From Rhodoluna sp. (GTDB lineage Bacteria; Actinomycetota; Actinomycetes; Actinomycetales; Microbacteriaceae): a stretch of 64,000 bases of DNA. The stretch's first letter is position 1. Every line of letters begins with the position of its first letter. The notes below the pieces were generated by a model that saw only the letters and a program-made list of their open reading frames with translations, made no database searches and was not told the origin of the DNA. Position numbers and translations under genes: made by a program. Below are positions 8,206 to 16,243 of the stretch, one piece after another. The DNA is taken from contig NZ_JAHEDV010000004.1 of assembly GCF_024641065.1 (NCBI RefSeq), positions 46,581 to 110,580 of the forward strand, given 5' to 3'.

Positions 8206-9423
8206 ATGTCTGACTACAACCGCCAATTCACCTTCGATGTGGCCCAGGCCGCTTATCCGGTTAAGGTAAAGCGAACCCTTCGTCAGAAACTTGCCGCCAA
8301 AACAACCTTTCTAACCGGAACCGCAGCTCTAGCAGTAGGAGCGATTGTCGGCGGAGGAGTAGGTGCCGGCGTAGGTATCACTGCTTTCAACTACTTTTCT
8401 CAGCCAGCACCCGTCGTGGTGAACAACACCTCGCAGGTTAATTGGGTAACGGCCGCAGCATCGGTGGCCTCGCCATCAGTAGTGACCATCAGTGTTGCCG
8501 GCGCCGACGGCGGTGGCACCGGTTCAGGTGTGTTCCTAACCGAAGATGGCTACATTTTGACTAACACTCACGTGGTAACTCTCGATGGTGCAACCGCCGA
8601 CCCAACCATTGAAGTCAAAACCTGGGATGGCCACGTGCTTGACGCCAAGATTATTGGAACTGACCCAACTAACGACCTCGCGGTAATCAAGGTTGAATCT
8701 CCGCTAACTTTTACTCCAATTCAATTCGCAGATTCTTCAGCGCTAAACGTGGGTGAACAGGTTGTAGCACTTGGTGCGCCGCTAGGCCTCGAGAACACTG
8801 TGACCGAAGGTATTGTTTCGGCGCTAAACCGAACCATACAGGTTGCTTCTGCTGCTGCACCAGATTCTTCAGGTGGCAGCCTGCAGCTTTTCAACGGCTC
8901 TGGTAACGCCACCAACCTTCGCGTTATTCAGACCGATGCAGCGATTAACCCTGGCAACTCAGGCGGAGCGCTAGTTAACGAGAAGGGCCAGTTGGTTGGC
9001 ATCAACGTAGCTATTGCCACTGCAGGTTCGGCCACCGGTTCATCTGGAAGCATCGGTGTTGGTTTTGCGATTCCTTCGAACGTGGCTCACCGAATTGCAA
9101 CCGAGATCATGGCCACAGGTAAGGCCAGTCACGCTCTCCTTGGAGCCTCGGTTGGTGATGCCGCTGCATCAAAGGCAGCCGGCAGTTTCACAGTCGGTGC
9201 TGAAGTTATGGCACTTACCGATGGGGGAGCCGCGCAGGTTGCTGGCATCCAAGTTGGTGACATCATCATTGGTTTCAATGGCGTAGACATCAACTCTGCA
9301 AAAGAACTAACCGCAGCTGTTCGTCAAGAAGCCGCAGGTGCTGAGGCCGAAGTGGTCTTCATCCGCGACTCAAAAGAACAGACCGTAAATGTAGTCTTGG
9401 GAGATGCAACCGAACTCAAGTAG
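8206..9423 (+). CDS. HtrA/DegP-type trypsin-like serine protease with PDZ domain
   Basis: This 405-residue envelope protease has an N-terminal cytoplasmic stretch and one Gly/Ala-rich membrane segment (about 33-62). A trypsin-like domain follows, with the catalytic triad His122 (TNTHVV), Asp157 (NDLAVI) and Ser252 (GNSGGAL). A C-terminal PDZ domain (about 310-400) includes the GDIIIGFNG loop. The family degrades or refolds damaged extracytoplasmic proteins under stress. AAAGG lies five bases before the ATG. The upstream inverted repeat at 8137-8154 may be regulatory. It is followed after 34 bases by the DUF3039 gene. The domain order and length are typical of actinobacterial HtrA proteins. 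Confidence 0.93.
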   Translation: MSDYNRQFTFDVAQAAYPVKVKRTLRQKLAAKTTFLTGTAALAVGAIVGGGVGAGVGITAFNYFSQPAPVVVNNTSQVNWVTAAASVASPSVVTISVAGADGGGTGSGVFLTEDGYILTNTHVVTLDGATADPTIEVKTWDGHVLDAKIIGTDPTNDLAVIKVESPLTFTPIQFADSSALNVGEQVVALGAPLGLENTVTEGIVSALNRTIQVASAAAPDSSGGSLQLFNGSGNATNLRVIQTDAAINPGNSGGALVNEKGQLVGINVAIATAGSATGSSGSIGVGFAIPSNVAHRIATEIMATGKASHALLGASVGDAAASKAAGSFTVGAEVMALTDGGAAQVAGIQVGDIIIGFNGVDINSAKELTAAVRQEAAGAEAEVVFIRDSKEQTVNVVLGDATELK

Positions 9424-9457
9424 TTGGTTGGCCTAAGACACCGCAATAAGGAGCATC

Positions 9458-9757
9458 ATGAGTGATTTTGGATCAGAGACCGTTGGTGGCCAGAGTTCTG
9501 GCTCAACTCTGCTCGAAGAGGTAACTCAGAATGTTGAGCCAGGCGACCACGAGCGCAATTCGCACTATGTTCGCAAAGAAAAGATCGTTGAGTCAGCAGT
9601 TCTAGGCACCCCGGTGATTGCGCTTTGTGGCAAAGTTTGGGTGCCCGGTCGCGATCCACAGAAGTTTCCGGTTTGCCCAACCTGCAAAGACATTTATGAC
9701 GGGCTTCGACCAGAAGACCCTAAGAGCAAAGATCAGGGCTCGGGCGAAGGCAATTAG
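9458..9757 (+). CDS. DUF3039 family small zinc-ribbon-like protein
   Basis: This 99-residue protein matches the actinobacterial DUF3039 family. The conserved core is residues 40-85, with [13 protein letters not shown] and a CPTC pair (about 73-76). With the Cys of ALCG this could form a small metal site. The N- and C-terminal tails are charged and probably disordered. AAGGAG precedes the ATG. It lies 35 bases before murI, a recurrent actinobacterial neighbourhood, but no function is established. Confidence 0.82.
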   Translation: MSDFGSETVGGQSSGSTLLEEVTQNVEPGDHERNSHYVRKEKIVESAVLGTPVIALCGKVWVPGRDPQKFPVCPTCKDIYDGLRPEDPKSKDQGSGEGN

Positions 9758-9792
9758 CCGGCAGTTCTGGTGCCAAAGGTAGACTTAGCAAC

Positions 9793-10596
9793 GTGAATGA
9801 CGCTCCTATTGGCATTTTTGACTCCGGTGTTGGCGGGCTTACCGTAGCCCGTGCAATCATCGATCAATTGCCCAACGAGTCGATCATTTATGTCGGTGAC
9901 ACCGCCAACACCCCATACGGCCCAAAGAGCATCCCAGAGGTTCGCGAGTTAGCGCTCGCCGTAATGGATCGCCTGGTTGATGAGGGTGTCAAAGTTTTGG
10001 TCATTGCCTGCAACTCGGCCTCAGCAGCCGTTCTTCGCGACGCTAGAGAGCGCTACACGGTTGGTCGCGGTATTCCGGTGGTAGAGGTTATTCAACCCGC
10101 TGTTCGCCGTGCAGTAGCCGCCACTCGCAATCGCAAGGTAGGCGTTATCGGCACTCAGGCCACCGTTACTTCGAAAGCCTACGACGACGCATTTGCGGCC
10201 GCGGTAGACCTTGAAATCACCAGTGCGGCTTGCCCAGCTTTTGTAGATTTTGTTGAGCGCGGCATAACCTCTGGCCCTGAACTCCTGGCCGCTGCCGAGA
10301 CCTACCTTGGCCCGATTCGCGCTGCTGGTGTTGACACCCTAGTTCTTGGTTGCACCCACTATCCGCTGCTCACCGGTGCCATCTCTTATGTCATGGGCGA
10401 AGAGGTAACTCTGGTCTCTAGTGCAGAAGAAACCGCCAAGGATGTCTACCGAACTCTGGTGGCACACGATTTGCTTCGCACAGCTAAGTCAGCACCGAGT
10501 CTGCGTTTTCAAGCCACCGGCGATGCCGCTTCATTTGAAAAACTCGCCAGACGTTTCTTGGGCCCTGAAGTGGCTCAGGTTGAACTTTTAAAGTAA
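9793..10596 (+). CDS. murI: Glutamate racemase
   Basis: This 267-residue enzyme interconverts L- and D-glutamate, supplying D-Glu for peptidoglycan in the cytoplasm. The two catalytic cysteines are present: Cys73 in IACNSAS and Cys187 in LGCTHYP. The N-terminal [15 protein letters not shown] motif is also present, and the length is normal. The start is GTG. It begins the murI-rph-rdgB cluster: rph follows after 18 bases with its own AAGGAG site. The murI/rph/rdgB order is common in actinobacteria. Confidence 0.96.
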   Translation: MNDAPIGIFDSGVGGLTVARAIIDQLPNESIIYVGDTANTPYGPKSIPEVRELALAVMDRLVDEGVKVLVIACNSASAAVLRDARERYTVGRGIPVVEVIQPAVRRAVAATRNRKVGVIGTQATVTSKAYDDAFAAAVDLEITSAACPAFVDFVERGITSGPELLAAAETYLGPIRAAGVDTLVLGCTHYPLLTGAISYVMGEEVTLVSSAEETAKDVYRTLVAHDLLRTAKSAPSLRFQATGDAASFEKLARRFLGPEVAQVELLK

Positions 10597-10614
10597 CCAA
10601 AACTAAGGAGCACC

Positions 10615-11352
10615 ATGACCGTTCGCGCCGATGGCAGAACCCCAGATCAACTGCGCAAAGTAACCATTGAGCGCGGCTGGAGCGAACATGCCGAGGGCTC
10701 AGTCTTGGTTTCTTTCGGCGGAACCAAAGTGCTTTGCACCGCGTCTTTCACCTCGGGTGTTCCGCGCTGGAAAGTAGGCAAGGGTGAAGGTTGGGTAACT
10801 GCCGAGTACGCAATGCTTCCGCGTGCAACTCACACCAGAAACGACCGAGAAGCAGTCAAGGGCAAAATCGGTGGTCGCACCCACGAGATTTCGCGTCTAA
10901 TTGGCCGCAGCCTTCGCGCCATCGTTGACGTTCGCGAACTTGGCGAAAACACCATTGTTATCGACTGTGATGTTCTGCAGGCTGATGGCGGCACTCGCAC
11001 CGCTGCAATTACCGGTGCTTATGTTGCATTGGCCGATGCCATCACTTGGGCACGCGAGCACAAACTCATCAGTGCCAAAGCTAAGCCGCTAACCGACAGC
11101 GTTGCCGCTATCTCGGTGGGCATTATCGACGGCGAGCCATTCCTTGACCTGGCATATACCGAGGATGTTCGCGCACACACCGACATGAATGTTGTGGTTA
11201 CCGGCTCTGGCAAGTTTGTTGAGGTTCAGGGCACCGCTGAAGGTGTTCCCTTTGATCGCGATGAACTAAACGCGCTTCTTGACATTGCACTCAAGGGAAC
11301 CACCGAGTTGACCCAAATCCAGTCGCAGGTTCTGGCAGAGGCCCTCAACTAA
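10615..11352 (+). CDS. rph: Ribonuclease PH
   Basis: This 245-residue phosphorolytic 3'-5' exoribonuclease trims tRNA 3' ends. Because neither tRNA gene in this window encodes CCA, 3' trimming followed by CCA addition is needed here. Visible family features include [13 protein letters not shown] at the start, the [14 protein letters not shown] region and [19 protein letters not shown] around residues 120-140. The length is standard. Its stop overlaps the rdgB start (TAATG), implying translational coupling. Confidence 0.96.
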   Translation: MTVRADGRTPDQLRKVTIERGWSEHAEGSVLVSFGGTKVLCTASFTSGVPRWKVGKGEGWVTAEYAMLPRATHTRNDREAVKGKIGGRTHEISRLIGRSLRAIVDVRELGENTIVIDCDVLQADGGTRTAAITGAYVALADAITWAREHKLISAKAKPLTDSVAAISVGIIDGEPFLDLAYTEDVRAHTDMNVVVTGSGKFVEVQGTAEGVPFDRDELNALLDIALKGTTELTQIQSQVLAEALN

Positions 11353-11930
11353 TGCAGTTGGTTTTGGCGACCCACAATCAGCACAAAGTCGCTGAGGTCG
11401 GGGCTATCCTGGCCAGCTCTGTTGAAGAGCTCGAGCTTATTGGATATGACGGCCCAGAGCCAGTTGAAGACGGCACGAGTTTTCTAGAAAACGCAATGAT
11501 CAAGGCTCGAGCAGCCTTCGAATTTACTGGTCAGCCATCAATCGCCGACGATTCAGGTCTGGCTGTAGAAATTCTCGGGGGAGCACCTGGAATCTTCAGT
11601 GCTCGCTGGTCGGGCACTCGTGACAACGTCACCAATCGTCAATTGGTCTTGGCCCAACTTCAAGATGTGAAGCCTGAACATCGTGCCGCTTCGTTCGTTT
11701 GCACGATCGCCTATGTTGACGCCGAGAACGAGATCAGTTTCACCGGAATCTGGCCAGGTCGCATTGCTCCAACCGAGCAAGGTGAACACGGTTTCGGTTA
11801 CGACCCGATATTTATCCCAGATGGTTTTGAAGTTACAGCTGCCGAACTCGAACCAGAAGTTAAAAACTCGATGAGCCACCGAGCACTGGCATTAGAACAA
11901 TTGGCCAGCTACCTGCAGGCAATTAGCTAA
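11352..11930 (+). CDS. rdgB: XTP/dITP diphosphatase (RdgB/HAM1 family)
   Basis: This 192-residue house-cleaning enzyme hydrolyses non-canonical purine nucleotides such as dITP and XTP. Motifs present are LATHNQHKVAEV at the N terminus, FLENAMIKA, the ADDSGLAVEILGGAPG segment (about 70-85), GFGYDPIF (about 149-156) and SHRALAL near the end. The start overlaps the rph stop by one base. The 3' end overlaps the convergent dedA gene by eight bases. Confidence 0.95.
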   Translation: MQLVLATHNQHKVAEVGAILASSVEELELIGYDGPEPVEDGTSFLENAMIKARAAFEFTGQPSIADDSGLAVEILGGAPGIFSARWSGTRDNVTNRQLVLAQLQDVKPEHRAASFVCTIAYVDAENEISFTGIWPGRIAPTEQGEHGFGYDPIFIPDGFEVTAAELEPEVKNSMSHRALALEQLASYLQAIS

Positions 11931-12588
11931 TAATCGATTCGGCCTTGTGCTCGCGTCTTGCGCGAATTACCTCGAGTGCAATCGGAATTGTCGAAACGAT
12001 GACAAAACCGATGGTGAAATACTCAACGTGCTGGGCAACAAATGGAATCTTTCCTAAGAAATAGCCAAGTAGCGTTACGCCAGTACCCCAGCCAATAACT
12101 CCAAATACGTTGTATTTCAAAAAGCGACGGTAAGGCATTTGCCCGATGCCAGCAGCTACCGGCACAAAGGTGCGCATTACTGGCACAAAATGAGCAAGGA
12201 TGATTGCCCTCGCCCCATAGCGCTCAAAGAAAGAGTTGGTGCGGTCTACGTTTTTTTGGCTAAACAACTTCGACTCTTGCTTGTTGAAGATGGCAGGCCC
12301 TGCTTTTCGGCCAATAAAGTAGCCAGTTTGGTCGCCCAGCCAAGCGGCTAGCGAAATCATCGCGCATGCCAACCAAATTGGCACTGGCCAAGGGTCTCCG
12401 CCGGTCGGAAAAACCACGTCTCCGGTCGAAACCATCAAGCCGGTTACAAATAGCAGTGAATCGCCAGGCAAGAAGAAGCCGACCAGCAATCCGGTCTCGA
12501 TAAACACGATCGCGCAGACGCCAATCATGGCGAACGCGCCAAACGACTGGATTAGGGTTTCAGGCTGTAGCCATTCGATTCCAAACAT
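11923..12588 (-). CDS. DedA family inner-membrane protein
   Basis: This 221-residue DedA-family membrane protein shows the conserved ETGLLVGFFLPGDSLLF motif (about 32-48). A second conserved segment is RYGARAIILAHFVPVMRTF (about 124-142), with basic and proline residues typical of the family. Four or five hydrophobic helices are visible. DedA proteins are linked to undecaprenyl-phosphate or phospholipid recycling and membrane homeostasis; the exact substrate is not known here. The start aligns with family N termini. Its ATG lies one base downstream of the tRNA-Arg 3' end, so its only Shine-Dalgarno-like sequence (AGGGG) is inside the tRNA acceptor stem. Confidence 0.92.
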   Translation of the reverse strand: MFGIEWLQPETLIQSFGAFAMIGVCAIVFIETGLLVGFFLPGDSLLFVTGLMVSTGDVVFPTGGDPWPVPIWLACAMISLAAWLGDQTGYFIGRKAGPAIFNKQESKLFSQKNVDRTNSFFERYGARAIILAHFVPVMRTFVPVAAGIGQMPYRRFLKYNVFGVIGWGTGVTLLGYFLGKIPFVAQHVEYFTIGFVIVSTIPIALEVIRARREHKAESIIS

Positions 12589-12589
12589 G

Positions 12590-12661
12590 TGCCCCTAGCA
12601 GGATTCGAACCTGCGCTTTCGCCTCCGGAGAGCGACGCTCTATCCCCTGAGCTATAGGGGC
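12590..12661 (-). tRNA. tRNA-Arg (CCG anticodon)
   Basis: Read on the minus strand, the 72-base cloverleaf has acceptor GCCCCTA/TAGGGGC and D arm GCTC...GAGC. The anticodon arm is TCGCT-CTCCGGA-GGCGA, giving anticodon CCG, which reads CGG. The variable loop is short and the T arm is GCAGG-TTCGAAT-CCTGC. The discriminator is A and CCA is not encoded. The gene sits directly upstream of dedA on the same strand, with one base between, which is unusually tight. Confidence 0.95.
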
Positions 12662-12736
12662 CAGGGTGCGTTCTAAGCCTACCTTGGCTATGCCATAGGC
12701 TTTTTGCTTGTCCGTCGCTATTTACTGGGAGTTTGC

Positions 12737-13687
12737 ATGGCACTTCGTTTACCTGGCCAATGGGTCTGGGATTCATGGTTTGTTTTCGATGGCGAAAAGC
12801 ACCACGCCTTTTACCTTCAGGCAAGTCGTGCCCTGGGCGACCAAAATCGCAGACACCGCAACGTCACTGTTGGCCACGCCATTTCTGATGACCTAACCAA
12901 CTGGACTGTCGTTGCGGATGCCCTTGCTCCAAGCGAGTCACCGGCACCAGATAGCTGGACAACCTGGACCGGCTCAGTGGTCCGTGGCGATGATGGCCTC
13001 TGGTGGATGTTCTATACCGGCACCAGCCGTGAAGACGCGGGGGAGCGCCAAACCGTTTGCGCTGCAACTTCGACCGACCTAATGGTTTGGACCAAAATCG
13101 ATGACCTCCCAATCGTCGCTGCCGATTCACGCTGGTACAAAACCCTCGCCGCGGGGTTCGACAACGAGCCTTTCCGCGATCCGTGGGTATTTAAACTGCC
13201 AGGCCAGGATGTATGGACCATGTTTACCACCGCTGGCTCACCGGCCGCAAATAGTCGCCGCGAAGAGGCAATCATGGGAGTGGCTAAGTCGACCGATCTC
13301 AAGAATTGGTCTTTACAGCCGCCATTAGGTGCGCCAGGCCAAGGATTCGGCGAAACCGAGGTATTCCAGTTTGAAGTGGTTGACGGCGTGCCAGTGCTGC
13401 TGTTCTGTTGCGGCCCACTGTGGCTGTCAGACGAGCGCAAAGCAAATGGCGAGATCGGCGGCGTTTATAGCCTTGCGGTTGCTCCAGACCTGAGCGATGT
13501 AGATTTCAACCGAGCTGTGTTATTCCCAGATGTGAGCTTGTATGCGTCGAGGTTAGTGCAAGACAAAAATGGCGCCTGGAACCTAATCGCGTTCCTAAAT
13601 AACGTGGATGGTGAGTTCGTCGGCGAACTTTGCGACCCGATTCCAGTAACTGCCCACGCCGAGTTAGGCGTGATTCCGCGGAAGTAA
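12737..13687 (+). CDS. Five-bladed beta-propeller glycoside hydrolase (GH32/GH43/GH68-like)
   Basis: This 316-residue protein resembles the GH32/43/68 beta-propeller hydrolases. An acidic residue in QWVWDSW (Asp12) fits the nucleophile position. FRDPWVF (146-152) is the RDP motif that fixes the sugar, and GETEVFQF (205-212) supplies the acid/base Glu. There is no signal peptide, so it should act in the cytoplasm on imported oligosaccharide, perhaps sucrose- or fructoside-like; the substrate is not certain. I place the start at the ATG with GGGAG five bases upstream; an in-frame ATG 33 bases earlier lacks such a site. It lies 138 bases upstream of the sugar ABC genes, supporting a catabolic link. 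Confidence 0.78.
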   Translation: MALRLPGQWVWDSWFVFDGEKHHAFYLQASRALGDQNRRHRNVTVGHAISDDLTNWTVVADALAPSESPAPDSWTTWTGSVVRGDDGLWWMFYTGTSREDAGERQTVCAATSTDLMVWTKIDDLPIVAADSRWYKTLAAGFDNEPFRDPWVFKLPGQDVWTMFTTAGSPAANSRREEAIMGVAKSTDLKNWSLQPPLGAPGQGFGETEVFQFEVVDGVPVLLFCCGPLWLSDERKANGEIGGVYSLAVAPDLSDVDFNRAVLFPDVSLYASRLVQDKNGAWNLIAFLNNVDGEFVGELCDPIPVTAHAELGVIPRK

Positions 13688-13698
13688 TAAATCCGTGT

Positions 13699-13712
13699 TC
13701 TAAGCGTTTACA
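13699..13712. promoter_or_regulatory. Candidate LacI-family operator O1
   Basis: TCTAAGCGTTTACA matches the LacI-family consensus TGnAAnCGnTTnCA at nine of ten fixed positions. It lies between the glycosidase gene and the sugar-binding protein gene, 88 bases upstream of a second, perfect site. The repressor gene is not in this window. Confidence 0.6.
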
Positions 13713-13786
13713 AAACGTTATCAAAATCGGCCACTTTTTCACCCACGACCCCTTTTTAGCGCAATAGAGTCATAGAGCACATTGAT

Positions 13787-13800
13787 TGCAACCGCTTTCA
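13787..13800. promoter_or_regulatory. Candidate LacI-family operator O2
   Basis: TGCAACCGCTTTCA matches TGnAAnCGnTTnCA at all ten fixed positions. It is 25 bases upstream of the binding-protein start codon, where bound repressor would block initiation or early elongation. The pairing with the site at 13699-13712 is typical of sugar-responsive LacI-type control such as sucrose or maltose repressors. Confidence 0.7.
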
Positions 13801-13825
13801 GTGTTTTTCGAAAGGACATACAAGG

Positions 13826-15130
13826 ATGAAACTAGGAACTCGTTTCCTCGCTGTTGCAGCTGTTTCAGCTCTAGCAACTGTGTCACTAACTGGCTGTGCT
13901 GCTTCAGGCGCTCCAGAGGGTGACGGCAAAGTAACCATTTTCGGTGGCTACGGTGAAGCCGACGCAAAGGCATTCCAGGAGAGCCTGACTGAGTTCGGTG
14001 ACGCTAACGGCATCGAAATCACTTTCACCTCTCTTGCATCATTCGACAAGGACATCAAGGTCAAGATCGAAGCTGGCCAGGAGCCAGACATCGCTCTATG
14101 GCCACAGCCAGGTGGTTTGAAGGACCTTGCAGCTGACAACCTAGTTCCTCTAAAGGACGTAGTTGACCTACCTGCAATCCAGAAGACTCTTGTTCCAGGT
14201 TGGGACACCCTTGCAGTTGTTGACGGCGACATCTACGGTTTGCCAGTATCAGCAAACGTAAAGTCAATGGTTTTCTACAACCCAGCAGCATTCGCAGCTA
14301 ACGGTTACACCGTTCCTACCACTGCAGCTGAGCTAGAGGCACTTGAGGCCAAGATCGTCGCTGACGGTTCAGGTTACCCATGGTGTGCAGGTATCGAGTC
14401 TGGTGGCGCAACCGGTTGGGCATTCACCGACTGGATGGAGCAGTACGTTCTTGACCTTTACGGTTCAGAGAAGTACGCACAGTGGGTTTCAGGTGAGCTT
14501 GACTTCGCTTCACCAGAGATCACCGCAGCTGCTGACGTAGTTTCAAAGCGTCTTCTTGCTGAGGGCCAGGTTAACGGTGGCGGCGCTTCAATGGCTACCG
14601 ACGGCTTCGGTAACACCGCTCCTCTATTCGAGACCGGTGGCAAGGCTAAGGGCCAGTGCTTCATGCTTCGCCAGGGTTCATTCATCACCGGATTCTTCCC
14701 AGAGGACATCCAGGCACAGCTAAAGGCTGAGGACTACACCAACGCTGACGCTTTCCCGCTACCTGCTCCTGCAAACGAGGGTGCTACCGCTGGCATCCTT
14801 GGTGGTGGCGACCTAGCTGCTATATTCCAGGGCCACAACGACGCTGACGTGCAGAAGGTTGCTGAGTTCATCTTCAGCGCTGACGCTGCAAACAAGCTAG
14901 TTGGCAACGGAACCATCTCTCCACACAACAACTTCGACGCAGCTCTATACCCATCAGAGCTAACCAAGAAGATTGGTGAGGCTATGGCTTCAGCTCCAGT
15001 ATTCGGTTTCGACGGTTCAGACCAGATGCCTTCAGAGGTAAACGCTGAGTTCTGGCTAGCAGGCACTGACTTCGTAGCTGGTAAGGCTACTTGGGCAGAG
15101 GCTGCAGCACGCATCGACGCTAAGTACTAA
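13826..15130 (+). CDS. Sugar ABC transporter substrate-binding lipoprotein (AglE-like)
   Basis: This 434-residue extracellular solute-binding protein has a signal peptide ending in lipobox LTGC, with Cys24 as the lipidated residue. Family-1 carbohydrate-binding features follow, including FDKDIKVKIEAGQEPDIALWPQPG (in part, about 75-97) and many aromatic residues. It should capture a sugar outside the cell and pass it to the two permeases downstream. The permeases look most like AglF/AglG, so an alpha-glucoside is the best guess; with the adjacent GH32/43/68-like enzyme sucrose is plausible. AAAGGA lies about ten bases before the ATG. Codon choice is very uniform, suggesting high expression. 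A 13-bp GCAA-loop hairpin follows the gene. Confidence 0.88.
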   Translation: MKLGTRFLAVAAVSALATVSLTGCAASGAPEGDGKVTIFGGYGEADAKAFQESLTEFGDANGIEITFTSLASFDKDIKVKIEAGQEPDIALWPQPGGLKDLAADNLVPLKDVVDLPAIQKTLVPGWDTLAVVDGDIYGLPVSANVKSMVFYNPAAFAANGYTVPTTAAELEALEAKIVADGSGYPWCAGIESGGATGWAFTDWMEQYVLDLYGSEKYAQWVSGELDFASPEITAAADVVSKRLLAEGQVNGGGASMATDGFGNTAPLFETGGKAKGQCFMLRQGSFITGFFPEDIQAQLKAEDYTNADAFPLPAPANEGATAGILGGGDLAAIFQGHNDADVQKVAEFIFSADAANKLVGNGTISPHNNFDAALYPSELTKKIGEAMASAPVFGFDGSDQMPSEVNAEFWLAGTDFVAGKATWAEAAARIDAKY

Positions 15131-15180
15131 AAACTGATCAAATTAGGTCTCTAGCAATAGAAACCTGATGAGAACAAAAG

Positions 15181-15210
15181 CTTTGGCGGGGGAGCAATCC
15201 CCCGCCAAAG
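15181..15210 (+). other. Strong intercistronic hairpin with GCAA tetraloop
   Basis: A perfect 13-bp stem (CTTTGGCGGGGGA paired with TCCCCCGCCAAAG) closes a GCAA tetraloop. It sits in the 132-base gap after the binding-protein gene. The downstream T-tract is weak (TGTTTT), so partial termination or 3'-end protection is likely, giving more binding protein than permease. Confidence 0.75.
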
Positions 15211-15262
15211 TGTTTTCACCAAAACTTGTATTATCGATTCAAACAAACATCGGAGTAACACT

Positions 15263-16243
15263 ATGAACGACATACTCTTCGGAATCGGCGCCATCATCCT
15301 TGGCATCGCTGCCAGCTGGGGCCTGTACTGGGTTCTAGACTTCTTAGTTCGCTTACTCCCGGCTAAGACCCAAGAGCGCCTTCGCGCTTTCTCGTTCTTG
15401 CTTCCAGCCCTCGTGCTGTTGATTCTTATCTCGGTTATTCCCTTCTTTCAGACAATCGTTTGGTCATTCTTTGACAAAAAGGGCAAAGAGTTCATCGGCG
15501 TAGAGAACTACGTGACTCTTTTCACCGACAACAACTTTCTAGGAATTCTCCTAAACAACTTCTTGTGGGTGGCCTTTGTGCCAGTCATCACCGTTGGTTT
15601 CGGTTTGATCGCAGCCAACCTTTCAAACAACGTCGGCCCACGACGCGAGAAGATCATGAAGTCTTTGATTTTCATGCCGATGTCGATCAGCTTCGTTTCG
15701 GCAGCAACCATCTGGGCTTACTTCTATGAGTCACCACCACCGGGGCGACCTCAAATTGGTCTGCTAAACGCAATTGTTGAAGCTTTCGGTGGCGAGGCGC
15801 AGTCTTGGCTTCTAATGGATGCCGGTCGCCTCAACAGCTTTTTCTTGATGATTGTTGTGGTCTGGCTAAACGCAGGTTTCTCGATGGTTATGCTCTCTTC
15901 AGCTATCAAGGCTGTTCCAGAAGAGACCATCGAAGCCGCTCGCATCGACGGTGCAGGGCCTTTCAAGATTTTCACCGGCGTAATCATCCCGCAGATTCGC
16001 GGAACCATCATGTCGGTATTCATCACCACCGTTATCGGTGTCATGAAGATTTTCGACATCGTCTTGGCTATGACCGGCGGTAACTTCAACACCAGCGTTC
16101 TTGGTTACGAGTACTACCGACTCTTCTTCGTTGAATCAAACATCGGTGGATCAGCTGCGGTTGTTTCTATCCTTTGTATCTTGATTGCCCCACTCATGTG
16201 GCTTCAGATTCGCACCGCTAAGTTCCAGGAGGAAATCCGATGA
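15263..16243 (+). CDS. Sugar ABC transporter permease (AglF/MalF-like)
   Basis: This 326-residue integral membrane permease has seven or so hydrophobic segments. The cytoplasmic EAA loop is around residues 225-245 (EETIEAARIDGAGPFKIF), which docks the ATPase. An extra N-terminal membrane helix (about 5-33) precedes the usual core. It forms the channel with the next gene product. CGGAG precedes the ATG. The stop overlaps the next start (ATGA), so the two permeases are translationally coupled. No ATPase gene follows. Confidence 0.9.
   Translation: MNDILFGIGAIILGIAASWGLYWVLDFLVRLLPAKTQERLRAFSFLLPALVLLILISVIPFFQTIVWSFFDKKGKEFIGVENYVTLFTDNNFLGILLNNFLWVAFVPVITVGFGLIAANLSNNVGPRREKIMKSLIFMPMSISFVSAATIWAYFYESPPPGRPQIGLLNAIVEAFGGEAQSWLLMDAGRLNSFFLMIVVVWLNAGFSMVMLSSAIKAVPEETIEAARIDGAGPFKIFTGVIIPQIRGTIMSVFITTVIGVMKIFDIVLAMTGGNFNTSVLGYEYYRLFFVESNIGGSAAVVSILCILIAPLMWLQIRTAKFQEEIR

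Noticed and set aside
12704..12736. N-terminal extension of the beta-propeller glycosidase from an upstream ATG
   Set aside because: The later ATG has GGGAG five bases upstream and begins just before the conserved WVWDSW blade; the extension has no site or similarity.
13948..15114. Several minus-strand open frames over the sugar-binding protein gene
   Set aside because: Uniform codon choice in a highly expressed gene leaves few antisense stops. None has a recognisable product.
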